64,000 nt of DNA from Hymenobacter mucosus (GCF_900188255.1 NZ_FZNS01000008.1:107390-171389); one strand, 5' to 3'; counted from the stretch's first letter, positions 39,965 to 50,890 are shown. The notes: generated from the sequence alone by a model not told the origin. A program made the numbers and translations.

Positions 39965-41017
39965 TTACTCGGCTAACCGAGCGTCAGCTAAGAAAGCGCT
40001 ATCAGTTAGTGTATGCAGAAAAGCCACTAAGTCGCTCTTTTCCTGTTCGGAGAGGCTAATGCCTAACCGGCCGTTGGGGCGGCGAAATTGGGCGTCGAGG
40101 GTAGGGGAGTCGACCATATCACTAGCGTAGTGGTTTAGCACTTGTGCTAAGGTGTGAAACCGGCCGTCGTGCATGTAAGGGGCCGTCAGGGCTACATTAC
40201 GCAAGCTGGGTACTTTGAAGCGACCTGCGTCCTGGGGACGCCCCGTGATATGGGCGCGGCCCGAATCGGCGGGGAACGTAGCGTCCAGACCGTTATTGCG
40301 AAACGACTCGTCCGTAAATAGCTCGCCGCCGTGACAAGGTGCGCACTTCTGGCGTGCTGTGGCCAGCCCACGTAGCTCTGCTGCGCTCAGTGCGCCATTG
40401 GCTTCGTGCCGAACATAGTGGTCGTAGCGAGAATTGGCGGAAGTAAGAGCTGCGGTGAATTGCGCCAACGTCCGCAGAAACTGATAGGAAGTAATGGGCC
40501 GCTCTCCATACACTTGTGCAAACCGCTGTTGGTAGGCGGGGTCAGCATTCAGCTTTTGTAACACGTTGTCTAGGGTCTCATCCATTTCCCGTGGGTCGGT
40601 GATAGGAGCCAAAGGCATTGTCTCGATGTGGGTAGCGCCTCCATCCCAGAGCAGGCTAGTTTTCCAACGAAGATTCTGCAAAGCAGGAGCATTTCGCGCA
40701 CCCAACCGGCCTTCTACCCCCTGACTGAGGCGATGATCAGCGTTAGCGAAAGCCCCCGACTGCTGGTGGCAACTTCCGCACGAAACTGCACCAGTACGGG
40801 AAAGGCGGGTATCATAAAAAAGGGTACGACCTAACTCGTATGCCTCACGGGTAGGCGGGTTCTGAGCCGCAGCATATACGGGAGCGGGAAAGTTAGCGGG
40901 CACCGTAGCGCCGGGCACTTCCCAGGCAGGGCTAGTTCCTTCCTTATTGCAGCCAACAAGGAAAAAACTAGCTAAAGCAATGGCGCAGCGCAGGGCTATC
41001 CAAGAATAGCGTGCCAT
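39965..41017 (-). CDS. MbnH-like di-haem MauG-family lipoprotein
   Basis: A 350-residue di-haem protein. The lipoprotein signal ends in FFLVGC (C23). The haem sites are CGSCH (C80, C83, H84) and CAPCH (C225, C228, H229). Typical segments are LGRTLFYDTRLSRTGAVSC, FKVPSLRNVALTAPYMHDGRF and LVAFLHTLTDSAFL. It lies 8 nt downstream of an MbnP-family gene on the same strand. In methanotrophs the MbnH partner oxidises a tryptophan of MbnP to kynurenine, creating a copper site. The same pairing here suggests the same chemistry, but this is inferred from gene order and family only. Confidence 0.9.
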   Translation of the reverse strand: MARYSWIALRCAIALASFFLVGCNKEGTSPAWEVPGATVPANFPAPVYAAAQNPPTREAYELGRTLFYDTRLSRTGAVSCGSCHQQSGAFANADHRLSQGVEGRLGARNAPALQNLRWKTSLLWDGGATHIETMPLAPITDPREMDETLDNVLQKLNADPAYQQRFAQVYGERPITSYQFLRTLAQFTAALTSANSRYDHYVRHEANGALSAAELRGLATARQKCAPCHGGELFTDESFRNNGLDATFPADSGRAHITGRPQDAGRFKVPSLRNVALTAPYMHDGRFHTLAQVLNHYASDMVDSPTLDAQFRRPNGRLGISLSEQEKSDLVAFLHTLTDSAFLADARLAE

Positions 41018-41025
41018 GCTCTTGC

Positions 41026-41793
41026 CTAGTTGGCGTGTACATAGTCTACCACAAACATGCCCGCAGCTTGGTTGTCGGCAACCACCACTGAGTTAGCCCC
41101 GCCCATTGTGTTATAGAGTTGGGTAAAGCGAACGGTAGTAGGGCCGGTGAACATTTTTAACACGTCCGCTTTCAAGTGCAGTGTGGGTGTCTGGGTGCCC
41201 TGGACTTGAATGGTAGCGCCTTTTAGCGACGGCGAAATGGTACGGATAGTATTGTGGGGCGCTTTAAAACCACCAATATGGAATACCAACGCCGTATTTG
41301 GTGCTTGTGGGGAAGTGCCTTCTAGTTTGGTGAAGATGTAGCCTGTGTTCCACGACCAGAACATGTTCTTCTGCGGGTCGAGGGCACCCGTTTGAGCGCC
41401 GGCCACGTTACGCGCACTATCGACACCGATTGTAAAAGATAAGCTAGTATAGTCTCCGGCCGGAATGCCCGATAAAGTGAAAGTTTTACTTGCTGGCACT
41501 GCCTCGTCCACCAAATAATAGCTTTCTGGGACTAGGTGCGTCGTGCCATCGGCCTTCTTGAGTGTAAAGTTGGACAGGTAGTATTTGAACGTCGATACGG
41601 TGAACTGGTCACCGGCAGGCGTAGCATATGAACCCGTGTTGAGAGCCAGAGTAGCCGTACCAACTACGTGGTCAATTGCTACGTCTAGCGTGCCAACTTT
41701 GGGCTGCATATCACTATCCTCCTTGCAGCTTGTGAGAGCTGCACTGGAGAAAAGCAGGTAAAAGAAAATAGCGGAAATCTTACGGAGTTTCAT
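41026..41793 (-). CDS. MbnP-family copper-binding lipoprotein
   Basis: A 255-residue exported lipoprotein (MKLRKISAIFFYLLFSSAAL, lipobox LTSC, C23). The mature part is a beta-rich MbnP domain: TLDVAIDHVVGTATLALNTG, FTVSTFKYYLSNFTLK, and the hallmark KNMFWSWNTGYIF with W146 and W148. VFHIGGF and LHLKADVLKMF follow. In the studied MbnP, a tryptophan in this region is modified by MbnH and copper is bound. No methanobactin genes are visible, so the role is likely copper handling in the periplasm or outer membrane. ATG 41793 is chosen; a TTG at 41808 would add five residues. A TATATTTG element lies upstream. Confidence 0.9.
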   Translation of the reverse strand: MKLRKISAIFFYLLFSSAALTSCKEDSDMQPKVGTLDVAIDHVVGTATLALNTGSYATPAGDQFTVSTFKYYLSNFTLKKADGTTHLVPESYYLVDEAVPASKTFTLSGIPAGDYTSLSFTIGVDSARNVAGAQTGALDPQKNMFWSWNTGYIFTKLEGTSPQAPNTALVFHIGGFKAPHNTIRTISPSLKGATIQVQGTQTPTLHLKADVLKMFTGPTTVRFTQLYNTMGGANSVVVADNQAAGMFVVDYVHAN

Positions 41794-41844
41794 CTTCACT
41801 GAGCACAAACAAGGTTACTGAAAAGCTAGTTATCCTTATTGAAG

Positions 41845-41852
41845 CAAATATA
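41845..41852 (-). promoter_or_regulatory. Candidate -7 element of mbnP-mbnH operon
   Basis: TATATTTG on the minus strand fits TAnnTTTG and lies 51 nt upstream of the MbnP start. No good -33 TTG is seen. The rest of 41794-42047 shows no gene. Confidence 0.4.
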
Positions 41853-42047
41853 GCTGCACTATCTGCTCCTTATGCACCTAGTGGCCCAGTACTGCCAGTT
41901 CTCGACTAAACGTCTGAACTAAGAGTAACAAGAACACAAAATGGGCTGAAAGGCGCGTCACAAGCAGAGAGCTGAACTACGAATTACTAAAGATACAGGC
42001 TACTAGGTCAAAAGACCTTTGGCCTTCTCTGTGCGAAAAAGGAGGTG

Positions 42048-42575
42048 CTAAAAAGCCAACAGATGAGTTACTTGCTCACGAAGTAGTTGTTGATATAATG
42101 GCTCGGTGAGTTGCCCCTCAGTAGTTAGATGTTGATCAATAAAGGGCAGACGCACGCGCTGGGGTAGCACGGCGGTTCCCAGGTACATCAGCACATCCGT
42201 GAGGTGGTTAAGCGGCAGCTGCCCTCCTTGCCCACCCGACGATAAGCCCACTAGTGCTGCCTTCTTGCCCCGGATACCACCCGGGTAGGGGAGGCCATCA
42301 ATGAATGCCTTCAGCACACCGGGGAATGAGCAATTATACTCCGGAACAATAAATACGAGCTTATAGGCTTGCTCAGCAAGTGAAACCAACCGATTGAACT
42401 CATCGTGGCGGCCGGTATTATGATATAGCGCAGTGGTAGTAAAATCTAGGGGAAGCTCGGCTAAATCAAGAATCTGATGCGGTTCGCCCAATTCGGCTAG
42501 CAGGTTGGCGTAATACTGAGCGAGGCGTAGGGCACGGGAATTGGGCCGGTTAGTACCAGCAATGATGGTTATCAT
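42048..42575 (-). CDS. NADPH-dependent FMN reductase family protein
   Basis: A 175-residue flavodoxin-like protein. ITIIAGTNRPNSRALRLAQYY is the FMN phosphate loop. VFIVPEYNCSFPGVLKAFIDGLP is the signature of NAD(P)H-dependent FMN reductases such as chromate or azo reductases. GKKAALVGLSSGGQGGQ follows. It would reduce FMN or quinones with NAD(P)H in the cytoplasm. ATG 42575 is chosen, because the frame running back to 42686 crosses the sdhB terminator. It is probably a separate transcript. Confidence 0.9.
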   Translation of the reverse strand: MITIIAGTNRPNSRALRLAQYYANLLAELGEPHQILDLAELPLDFTTTALYHNTGRHDEFNRLVSLAEQAYKLVFIVPEYNCSFPGVLKAFIDGLPYPGGIRGKKAALVGLSSGGQGGQLPLNHLTDVLMYLGTAVLPQRVRLPFIDQHLTTEGQLTEPLYQQLLREQVTHLLAF

Positions 42576-42644
42576 CAACGGGGAGCAGTTAGAAATGAGC
42601 GAACTAGGCTTTGCCGCTATACGTGGCGGCGTAGGTATAACAAC

Positions 42645-42678
42645 AAAAAAGCGAAACGGCAGGCCGTTTCGCTTTTTT
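42645..42678. terminator. Terminator after sdhB
   Basis: Perfect 16-bp stem AAAAAAGCGAAACGGC (42645-42660) with its complement (42663-42678) and a 2-nt AG spacer, so effectively a cruciform-like palindrome. T-runs lie on both sides. It ends the sdh operon on the minus strand. Confidence 0.9.
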
Positions 42679-42698
42679 TGTACCAATAACCGGAAAAC

Positions 42699-43484
42699 TT
42701 ACGCGAGGTTATTAGAAGTAGCCTTCGCGTTGATGAACTCGCGGTTCATGATGGCAATATTCTCGAGAGAAATACCTACTGGGCATTCAGCTGCGCAAGA
42801 GCCGATGTTGGTGCAGGCACCAAAACCTTCCTTGTCCATCTGCGCAACCATGTTTTCAACACGGGTTTTGCGCTCTACGTGGCCCTGAGGCAACAAGGCC
42901 AACTGGCTTACCTTGGCCGAAACGAACAACATAGCCGAGGCGTTTTTGCAAGATGCCACGCAAGCGCCGCAAGCAATGCACGTAGCGGCTTCAAAAGCAC
43001 GATCAGCAATATCCTTGGGAATCGGAATTTCGTTGGCGTCTGGGGTACCCCCAGTGTTTACCGAGATATAACCACCAGCTTGAATAATCCGGTCGAAGGC
43101 AGAGCGGTCTACGCTCAAGTCTTTGTTAACCGGGAAAGCGGTAGCACGCCAAGGCTCAATGGTGATGGTATCACCATCATTGAATTTACGCATGTGGAGC
43201 TGGCAGGTAGTAGTGCCTTTCTCCGGACCGTGCGCACGGCCGTTAATAAACAAGTTACAAGAACCACAGATGCCTTCGCGGCAGTCGTGGTCGAATGCTA
43301 CTGGCTCTTCGCCCTGACGGAGCAGGTCCTCGTTGAGCACATCCAGCATCTCTAGGAAAGACATATCTGGCGAAATATCCTTCACCTTATAGTCTACGAT
43401 GCGACCTTCGGTGTTGCGGTTACGCTGCCGCCACACTTTCAGGGTAAGATTCATCGGTTTGGCATTGGGGTTACTTCCAGCCAT
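42699..43484 (-). CDS. sdhB: Succinate dehydrogenase/fumarate reductase iron-sulfur subunit
   Basis: A 261-residue iron-sulfur subunit of complex II. The 2Fe-2S ligands are in CREGICGSCNLFINGRAHG plus TTTCQLHMR. The 4Fe-4S and 3Fe-4S clusters use CIACGACVASCKNA and CTNIGSCAAECPVGI. It carries electrons from FAD in SdhA to the haem/quinone in SdhC at the inner face of the membrane. ATG 43484 (MAGSNPNAKP) is chosen over the longer frame to 43526. It is the last gene of sdhC-sdhA-sdhB, with a hairpin in the gap from sdhA. Confidence 0.96.
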   Translation of the reverse strand: MAGSNPNAKPMNLTLKVWRQRNRNTEGRIVDYKVKDISPDMSFLEMLDVLNEDLLRQGEEPVAFDHDCREGICGSCNLFINGRAHGPEKGTTTCQLHMRKFNDGDTITIEPWRATAFPVNKDLSVDRSAFDRIIQAGGYISVNTGGTPDANEIPIPKDIADRAFEAATCIACGACVASCKNASAMLFVSAKVSQLALLPQGHVERKTRVENMVAQMDKEGFGACTNIGSCAAECPVGISLENIAIMNREFINAKATSNNLA

Positions 43485-43505
43485 TGTGGTATGGGTCTTG
43501 GGATT

Positions 43506-43541
43506 CGGCGCTGAGTAGCTTGGCAAAAGCCCTCAGCACCG
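43506..43541 (-). repeat. Hairpin in sdhA-sdhB intergenic gap
   Basis: CGGCGCTGAG (43506-43515) pairs with CTCAGCACCG (43532-43541), 9 of 10 positions plus one wobble, with an inner GCTT/AAGC. No T-run follows, so RNA processing or expression tuning is more likely than termination. Confidence 0.5.
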
Positions 43542-43637
43542 TCCCTATTTTTCTAAAAATTGAACCTGTCAAACGGGTGTTGATATCCTGAAGCGCTAGG
43601 GCAAAACCAAGACCCTATTACCGCAAGGATGCTTCCC

Positions 43638-45572
<1,935 letters not shown>

Positions 45573-45598
45573 AAGCAGAGAAGAAAAAGATGGGATGG

Positions 45599-46366
45599 CT
45601 AGCGGAGAGCAGGCTCCTCAGTTAAGGAACGCTCAACCGTGTTGCCAGTGGCAGGGCGCGGTTGGTAAGCGGAGCTAAAGAACATAATCAGCGGAATCAC
45701 TGCGAACAAAACCGAAATAATTACCGAGAAGGCGTAGCCAGTTGCGTAAACAGCCGGCGTGTATTTGCGGTGGTTGAGGCCCAGGGTTTGGAAGCCGCTG
45801 CGGAAGCCGTGCCACAGGTGATAGCCAAGCGCAATTTGTGACAAGGCGTATAAGGCTACGTACCACGGAATCTTAAAAGAAGCAGCCGCCACTGAGTACA
45901 GGTCGCCCACGGGATGATCTAGGTTCGGTACTTTTACTTCAGCTAGTCCGCCCATTGCATCAAAACGTGAACGGATCCAAAAGTTCATCAAGTGAACAAT
46001 CAGGAAGATAAGCAGTAGTGTGCCGAGCAAAGCCATGTTGCGCGAAGCCCACTGAGAGTTCTGTTCGGAGTGGTTCACTACGTATCCCTGGGTGCCGCGT
46101 GCTTTCTTGTTTTTTACTGCCAGCGCGAGGCCCTGATAAATATGAATCAACAGGCCTAGCATCAGTACAACCTCCATGGCACGGATGACGGGATTAGTAC
46201 CCATGAACTCGGCCCAGAAGTTAAAAGAAGCGCCGCCGTCGTGGCGCAGCATCTGCAAGTTGATGAGCAGGTGCACTACCAGGAACGAGCAGAGAAACAG
46301 GCCAGTAAGGGCCATAATTATCTTACGGCCGATGCTGCTGGAGAAGGTTTTGGTAATCCAACTCAT
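45599..46366 (-). CDS. sdhC: Succinate dehydrogenase cytochrome b subunit
   Basis: A 255-residue membrane subunit with five predicted helices, the single-polypeptide di-haem cytochrome b type found in Bacteroidota and Bacillus. MALTGLFLCSFLVVHLLINLQM, VVLMLGLLIHIYQGLALAV, LLIFLIVHLMNFWI and IALGYHLWHGFRSGFQTLG contain the haem-ligand histidines. It anchors SdhA and SdhB and passes electrons to menaquinone. No separate sdhD is needed or present. A good promoter lies upstream at 46407-46437. Confidence 0.96.
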   Translation of the reverse strand: MSWITKTFSSSIGRKIIMALTGLFLCSFLVVHLLINLQMLRHDGGASFNFWAEFMGTNPVIRAMEVVLMLGLLIHIYQGLALAVKNKKARGTQGYVVNHSEQNSQWASRNMALLGTLLLIFLIVHLMNFWIRSRFDAMGGLAEVKVPNLDHPVGDLYSVAAASFKIPWYVALYALSQIALGYHLWHGFRSGFQTLGLNHRKYTPAVYATGYAFSVIISVLFAVIPLIMFFSSAYQPRPATGNTVERSLTEEPALR

Positions 46367-46406
46367 ATGAGCTACTGAAGGGTTTGGGAAGGACGGTTAT
46401 AGCGGT

Positions 46407-46437
46407 CAAAGGTAGGGTCCAACCCAATAGGAAACAA
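46407..46437 (-). promoter_or_regulatory. sdh operon promoter
   Basis: On the minus strand: TTG (46437-46435), 20-nt spacer, TACCTTTG (46414-46407), a good match to the Bacteroidota consensus, 40 nt before the sdhC ATG. Confidence 0.65.
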
Positions 46438-46598
46438 TCTGGACGGAGCTTTACCGTTGTAGTGAATCTATCCCCTGACAACTCCGTTAGTACTTTGCGA
46501 CACCGTAATAACCCAAGCCACTCGCTTTTTGTTAGCATTTTAGCCTACTTCTGCCGACATTCTTCTTAGTTTCTCTGCCCTCCCAATAACCTGACAGT

Positions 46599-49481
46599 AT
46601 GAACCTTCAGTTACCAAACCGCGCCGTGCGGCTGGTGCTGGCACTTGCTATCCTTGTTCTAACTTCCTGGGGCCTCGCGCCTGGTGCGTTTGCTACGCAC
46701 TTACGCGCTGGCGACATTCAGGCGAAGACGGATACCACTGCTGCCCGCAATCCGCGCCGGATCTTCTTTAAGATGGTGCTCTACCAGAGCAATGTAAACA
46801 CGAATGTGGATGAAGAGGCAGTCACTATTTTCTATGGTGATGGAAAGACTTCTGGCCGCAATGCTATCCGTCGAGTAAGCAAAACTCCCGTCGGCTGCGA
46901 TGGTACTACCTTCCGCATGGTGTACTATTTTGAGCATACCTATGATGCGACTGGTACTTACACGGTGCATTACATTGGAGAAAACCGTAGCCGAGATGTA
47001 CGCAACATGGCTGAGTCGGCTAATCAGTCTTTCTATATCTCAACTACTATTGTTATAGACCCTACGTTGGTTGTAAACCACTCACCGGTGCTCAATGCTC
47101 CTGCGTATGATCGGGCGGGGCGTAACCAAGTTTTTTTGCAGAACCCAGGTGCTTCCGATGCAGATGGGGATTCACTTGTATACCGCCTAACCCCCAGCCA
47201 ACAGGTACCCGGTGGGGTAGATGCAGTCTTGACGCAAACGGGTGCTAACCTCAACACCCCGCGGCCACAAGTATGTACAGGATATGTAACGCCTGAGCGA
47301 GTAGGCAGTTCACCACGACAGGTAGCCTATGAAGGCCCACCAGTAGGCGTTCCGAATGCCCCTGCCATTTTTCAAATTGACTCTCGGGGCCAAATTGTTT
47401 GGAACGCTCCACTTGAAGTTGGAGACTATAACATTGCTTACGTAGTAGAAGAATGGCGCCGGATACCGGGGGCGCGGGCTCGTCGTATTGGCATTGTTAT
47501 TCGTGACCTGCAGATTACGGTAGGAGCTAATAATAACCTGCGGCCTACTATCCGGATACCAAACGACACCTGTGTTATTGCTGGTACTCCTATTCGACGC
47601 ATTATTACTGCCACAGACCCCGAAAATCAAGGCGTCACTCTTACTGCCTTCGGTGGTATTTTGCCACGTCCGGCCATTTTCACCCAGACTCAAGTTGGTC
47701 CTCCAACTCGCGCTACTTTCTCATGGACGCCTACTTGTGAAAACATCCAATCTGATCCGCACCAAATTCTGTTTAGAGCGGAAGACAGGCCTCTCAACAA
47801 CTGTGGGGCTACTCTTATTGACGAACGAGCGTGGCGAGTAACGGTAATAGGCCCTGCTCCACAAAATTTACGCGTTGCGCAAACTGGTAACAATGCCCAA
47901 CTCAGCTGGGATAGTTATATCTGCCAGGTGCCAGGCGCCCAGATTCTCATTTTCCGTAAGGAAGGCTCCGGTAACGTGCCAACGGATGCGTGTCAAACCG
48001 GCATTCCTGCTTCGGCTGGCTACACGCAAATTGGAAGTGTATCGGTGGGCACGCGCAACTACATTGATGACCGCAACGGACTAGGCTTAGAGCGTGGTAA
48101 GACGTATTGCTACCGCATCTATGTACAGTTCCCACGTCCAGCTGGTGGTGCTAGTATAGCTTCTCAAGAAGCATGCTTGACGCTAGTAGGCCGCTCGGCT
48201 CGCTTTACAAACGTGACGGTTGACCGCACGGCTGCCACCAACGGCCAGATCACCGTACGCTGGACCCGTCCGGCTCCGGTTAGCAACTTCAATGCTCCCA
48301 CTGGCTACCGGTTGTACCGGGCAGTGGGCCAGAGTCCGGCTGCTACTGCGTATGATGCCCCTCGCGTCATTAACAATATCAACGACACCACATTTATTGA
48401 TAACGTAGGACTGAACACGCTCACTAACGCATATACATATAAGCTGGAATTCTTCAGCAACTCGCTGCCTACTCCAGGGGCACCGGTGCTGGTGGAAATA
48501 GCTGCGCCTGCATCGAGTGTACTACTGAATGCTACGCCAGATCCGTTGCTTAAAACAGTTGCGCTGTCTTGGACCTACAATGTGCCATGGGATAATACCC
48601 GGCGGCCAACTACTATCTACCGGCAGGTAGGCAGCCAGTTCTTGCCCATTGCGAAAGTAACCGGTACCGCTACTGGTGGCACGTACGTAGACCGCGGAAC
48701 TACTGCCAATCCTTTGGTAGTAGGCACCACCTACTGCTACTACGTAAAAACGAATGGCACTTACAACCCAGCCCTGCCTGACTCTTTAATTAACCTTAGT
48801 CAGCAGCGGTGCGTGGCCTTACAGCCTGTTCTGTGTACACCGGTACTTACGCTCAAGCCCACAAACTGCGACAGTTTGGCCAGTCGTTTGTTTGATTTGC
48901 CTACTACTCCCGCCAACGGTGAAATTTACACCAACAACGTTAGCTGGACGCTAAGCAACCAACCCACCGCCGATTGTAGCCGCAACGTGGCATCTTACGT
49001 GCTGTACTACGCACCCACGGCTGCTGATTCGTTGCGGGTGCTGACAACCTTGCCCGGCACGCAAACTAGCTACGCCCATACTGGGCTGCGCTCAGTTCAA
49101 GGATGCTATGCAGTGCAAGCCGTAGATGCCACGGGCGCTACCAGTGCCTTGAGCAATAAGGAATGCAAGGATGACTGCTTACTGTTCCTACTGCCTAATA
49201 TCTTCACCCCGAATGGTGACGGCAAGAATGATACCTTCCGGCCGAAGGTGTTTAGTCCCATCAAGCGCACGAAAGTGCAGATCTTCAACCGCTGGGGTGT
49301 TAAGATCTATGAAAGCGACAAAGACCCATTCATTAACTGGAATGGCGGCGGAAGCGCTTCTGAATCTGGTTCTGGTCCGAGGGTGTCGGAGGGTATGTAC
49401 TACTATCTGGCCGACGTAGAGTTTGGTGATGCTGGTGGCACGAAGCGTACCTTCAAAGGCTGGGTGCAAATCAACCGGTAA
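46599..49481 (+). CDS. Large secreted protein with type IX secretion (type B) C-terminal signal
   Basis: A 960-residue secreted protein. It has a signal peptide (RLVLALAILVLTSWGLAPGAFA) and a mature start THLRAGDIQAK, seen in many Cytophagales surface proteins. Cadherin/PKD-like beta domains include HSPVLNAPAYDRAGRNQVF and DADGDSLVYRLTP. Fibronectin III-like repeats appear from about 420 (PQNLRVAQTGNNAQLSWDSY, ARFTNVTVDRTAATNGQI). The C-terminal 90 residues (LPNIFTPNGDGKNDTFRP, VQIFNRWGVKIYESD, YYYLADVEF, FKGWVQINR) are the type B sorting domain. The signal directs export by the T9SS and attachment at or release from the cell surface. Its function, perhaps adhesion, is inferred from architecture. 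Confidence 0.92.
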   Translation: MNLQLPNRAVRLVLALAILVLTSWGLAPGAFATHLRAGDIQAKTDTTAARNPRRIFFKMVLYQSNVNTNVDEEAVTIFYGDGKTSGRNAIRRVSKTPVGCDGTTFRMVYYFEHTYDATGTYTVHYIGENRSRDVRNMAESANQSFYISTTIVIDPTLVVNHSPVLNAPAYDRAGRNQVFLQNPGASDADGDSLVYRLTPSQQVPGGVDAVLTQTGANLNTPRPQVCTGYVTPERVGSSPRQVAYEGPPVGVPNAPAIFQIDSRGQIVWNAPLEVGDYNIAYVVEEWRRIPGARARRIGIVIRDLQITVGANNNLRPTIRIPNDTCVIAGTPIRRIITATDPENQGVTLTAFGGILPRPAIFTQTQVGPPTRATFSWTPTCENIQSDPHQILFRAEDRPLNNCGATLIDERAWRVTVIGPAPQNLRVAQTGNNAQLSWDSYICQVPGAQILIFRKEGSGNVPTDACQTGIPASAGYTQIGSVSVGTRNYIDDRNGLGLERGKTYCYRIYVQFPRPAGGASIASQEACLTLVGRSARFTNVTVDRTAATNGQITVRWTRPAPVSNFNAPTGYRLYRAVGQSPAATAYDAPRVINNINDTTFIDNVGLNTLTNAYTYKLEFFSNSLPTPGAPVLVEIAAPASSVLLNATPDPLLKTVALSWTYNVPWDNTRRPTTIYRQVGSQFLPIAKVTGTATGGTYVDRGTTANPLVVGTTYCYYVKTNGTYNPALPDSLINLSQQRCVALQPVLCTPVLTLKPTNCDSLASRLFDLPTTPANGEIYTNNVSWTLSNQPTADCSRNVASYVLYYAPTAADSLRVLTTLPGTQTSYAHTGLRSVQGCYAVQAVDATGATSALSNKECKDDCLLFLLPNIFTPNGDGKNDTFRPKVFSPIKRTKVQIFNRWGVKIYESDKDPFINWNGGGSASESGSGPRVSEGMYYYLADVEFGDAGGTKRTFKGWVQINR

Positions 49482-49505
49482 GCCCATTTTTATCATTACT
49501 GCATA

Positions 49506-49545
49506 AATAAAAGGAGCAGACGTACATTCGTCTGCTCCTTTTATT
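49506..49545. terminator. Strong hairpin terminator after T9SS-secreted protein gene
   Basis: Perfect 17-bp stem AATAAAAGGAGCAGACG (49506-49522) with its complement (49529-49545), 6-nt loop, then TTTG. It ends only 7 nt before the next ATG. Confidence 0.88.
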
Positions 49546-49552
49546 TTGTGAC

Positions 49553-49858
49553 ATGATTAAACGTCTATTCACTATCCTAGGGCTGGTTGGCATCCTACTA
49601 GGTTGCCAGCAGCAAACTGCGCCGACTACGGTGCATTCCGCCGCTACTGAAGAACAAGCGCGGGCGGCCGTCAAGCGTTACTTGCAGGCTCAGCCCAACG
49701 CTGCGCTGTACGTGCCCGACTCGGCCAGCGTACTTGAGGTAGAAACACGGTGGCAAATACTGGTGCCACGCCGAGACTGGGCTGATCGGATGCCCAATCG
49801 GGCCGCGTTTGAGGTGGATAAGCTTACCGGAGAAGTGAGCGGCGTGCCTCTGAAATAG
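49553..49858 (+). CDS. Small predicted lipoprotein
   Basis: A 101-residue lipoprotein. MIKRLFTILGLVGILLGC gives a clear lipobox with C18. The mature part is AATEEQARAAVKRYLQAQPNAALYVPDSASV, then VETRWQILVPRRDWADRMPNRAAFEVDKLTGEV, which resembles the small PepSY-like or NTF2-like folds seen in periplasmic proteins. No family is certain. The ATG lies directly behind a strong terminator, leaving almost no room for a promoter. Confidence 0.75.
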   Translation: MIKRLFTILGLVGILLGCQQQTAPTTVHSAATEEQARAAVKRYLQAQPNAALYVPDSASVLEVETRWQILVPRRDWADRMPNRAAFEVDKLTGEVSGVPLK

Positions 49859-49984
49859 CATAGGAGCCAAGACTATTTTGCCGGAGCCCGCCATTTTGTG
49901 CAGCTTGCAGGCTAAACGGCCTCGCTGCGTAGCAGCAGCAAGGTCTGTTGCTATCCTTCCACCCGCCATACTTTCTTCGCTCTA

Positions 49985-50872
49985 GTGAAAGCAGTTATTT
50001 TTCCAGGCCAAGGCAGCCAGTTCAGTGGCATGGGCCGCGACTTGTACGAGCAGCACCCTGCCGCCAAGCACTTGATGGACCAAGCCAACGAGCTACTCGG
50101 ATTCTCGCTCACTGACGTTATGTTCACCGGCTCTGATGAAGATCTGCGCCGTACCAACGTAACGCAGCCGGCTATCTTCTTGCATTCAGTAGCCTTGGCC
50201 GCAGTAGTACCTAGCCTCAACCCCGATATGGTGGCAGGTCACTCGTTAGGGGAGTTTTCGGCACTAGTGGCAGCTAAGGTTCTTAAGTTCGAGGACGCCA
50301 TGCAACTGGTAGCACAGCGCGCCCAAGCTATGCAGGCTGCCTGCATGGAGCAGCCCGGAACTATGGCCGCCATTTTGGGGCTCGACGATGAAACTACAGC
50401 CCGCATCTGTCAGCAAATCAGCCAGGAGGGTAATGTAGTAGTAGCAGCCAACTACAACTGCCCCGGCCAGTTGGTCGTGTCTGGCTCCCAGCGCGGTATT
50501 GAGCTGGCTTGTGAGCAACTGAAGGCTGCAGGCGCCAAGCGGGCCCTGCCGCTACCCGTAGGTGGCGCGTTTCACTCCCCACTAATGCAATCGGCCGAGG
50601 CCGCGCTGGCACAGGCCATTGCTTCCACCACGTTCTCGGCTGGCATCTGCCCAGTGTATCAGAACGTGGATGCGGCTCCGCACACCGACCCCGATGAAAT
50701 TCGTGAGAACCTAGTGCGTCAGCTGACGGCTCCGGTACGCTGGACCCAAAGCGTGCAGCGCATGGCTCAGGATGGCGCCACTGAGTTTGTGGAATGCGGC
50801 CCCGGCAAAGTGCTACAGGGACTTGTGAAGAAGATTGCACCGGAAGCAGCCGTTAGCTCAGCTGCGGTGTAA
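49985..50872 (+). CDS. fabD: Malonyl-CoA:ACP transacylase FabD
   Basis: A 295-residue acyltransferase that loads malonyl groups onto acyl carrier protein for fatty acid synthesis. AVIFPGQGSQFSGMGRDLYE is the N-terminal motif. The nucleophile is S87 in MVAGHSLGEFSALVAA. The catalytic histidine lies in LPVGGAFHSPLM, and the oxyanion-hole glutamine is in PGQGSQ. The end is FVECGPGKVLQGLVKKI. The start is GTG 49985. It is probably monocistronic, with a large hairpin between it and the convergent folK. Confidence 0.96.
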   Translation: MKAVIFPGQGSQFSGMGRDLYEQHPAAKHLMDQANELLGFSLTDVMFTGSDEDLRRTNVTQPAIFLHSVALAAVVPSLNPDMVAGHSLGEFSALVAAKVLKFEDAMQLVAQRAQAMQAACMEQPGTMAAILGLDDETTARICQQISQEGNVVVAANYNCPGQLVVSGSQRGIELACEQLKAAGAKRALPLPVGGAFHSPLMQSAEAALAQAIASTTFSAGICPVYQNVDAAPHTDPDEIRENLVRQLTAPVRWTQSVQRMAQDGATEFVECGPGKVLQGLVKKIAPEAAVSSAAV

Positions 50873-50890
50873 ACATGCTTTCCTGGGTAC

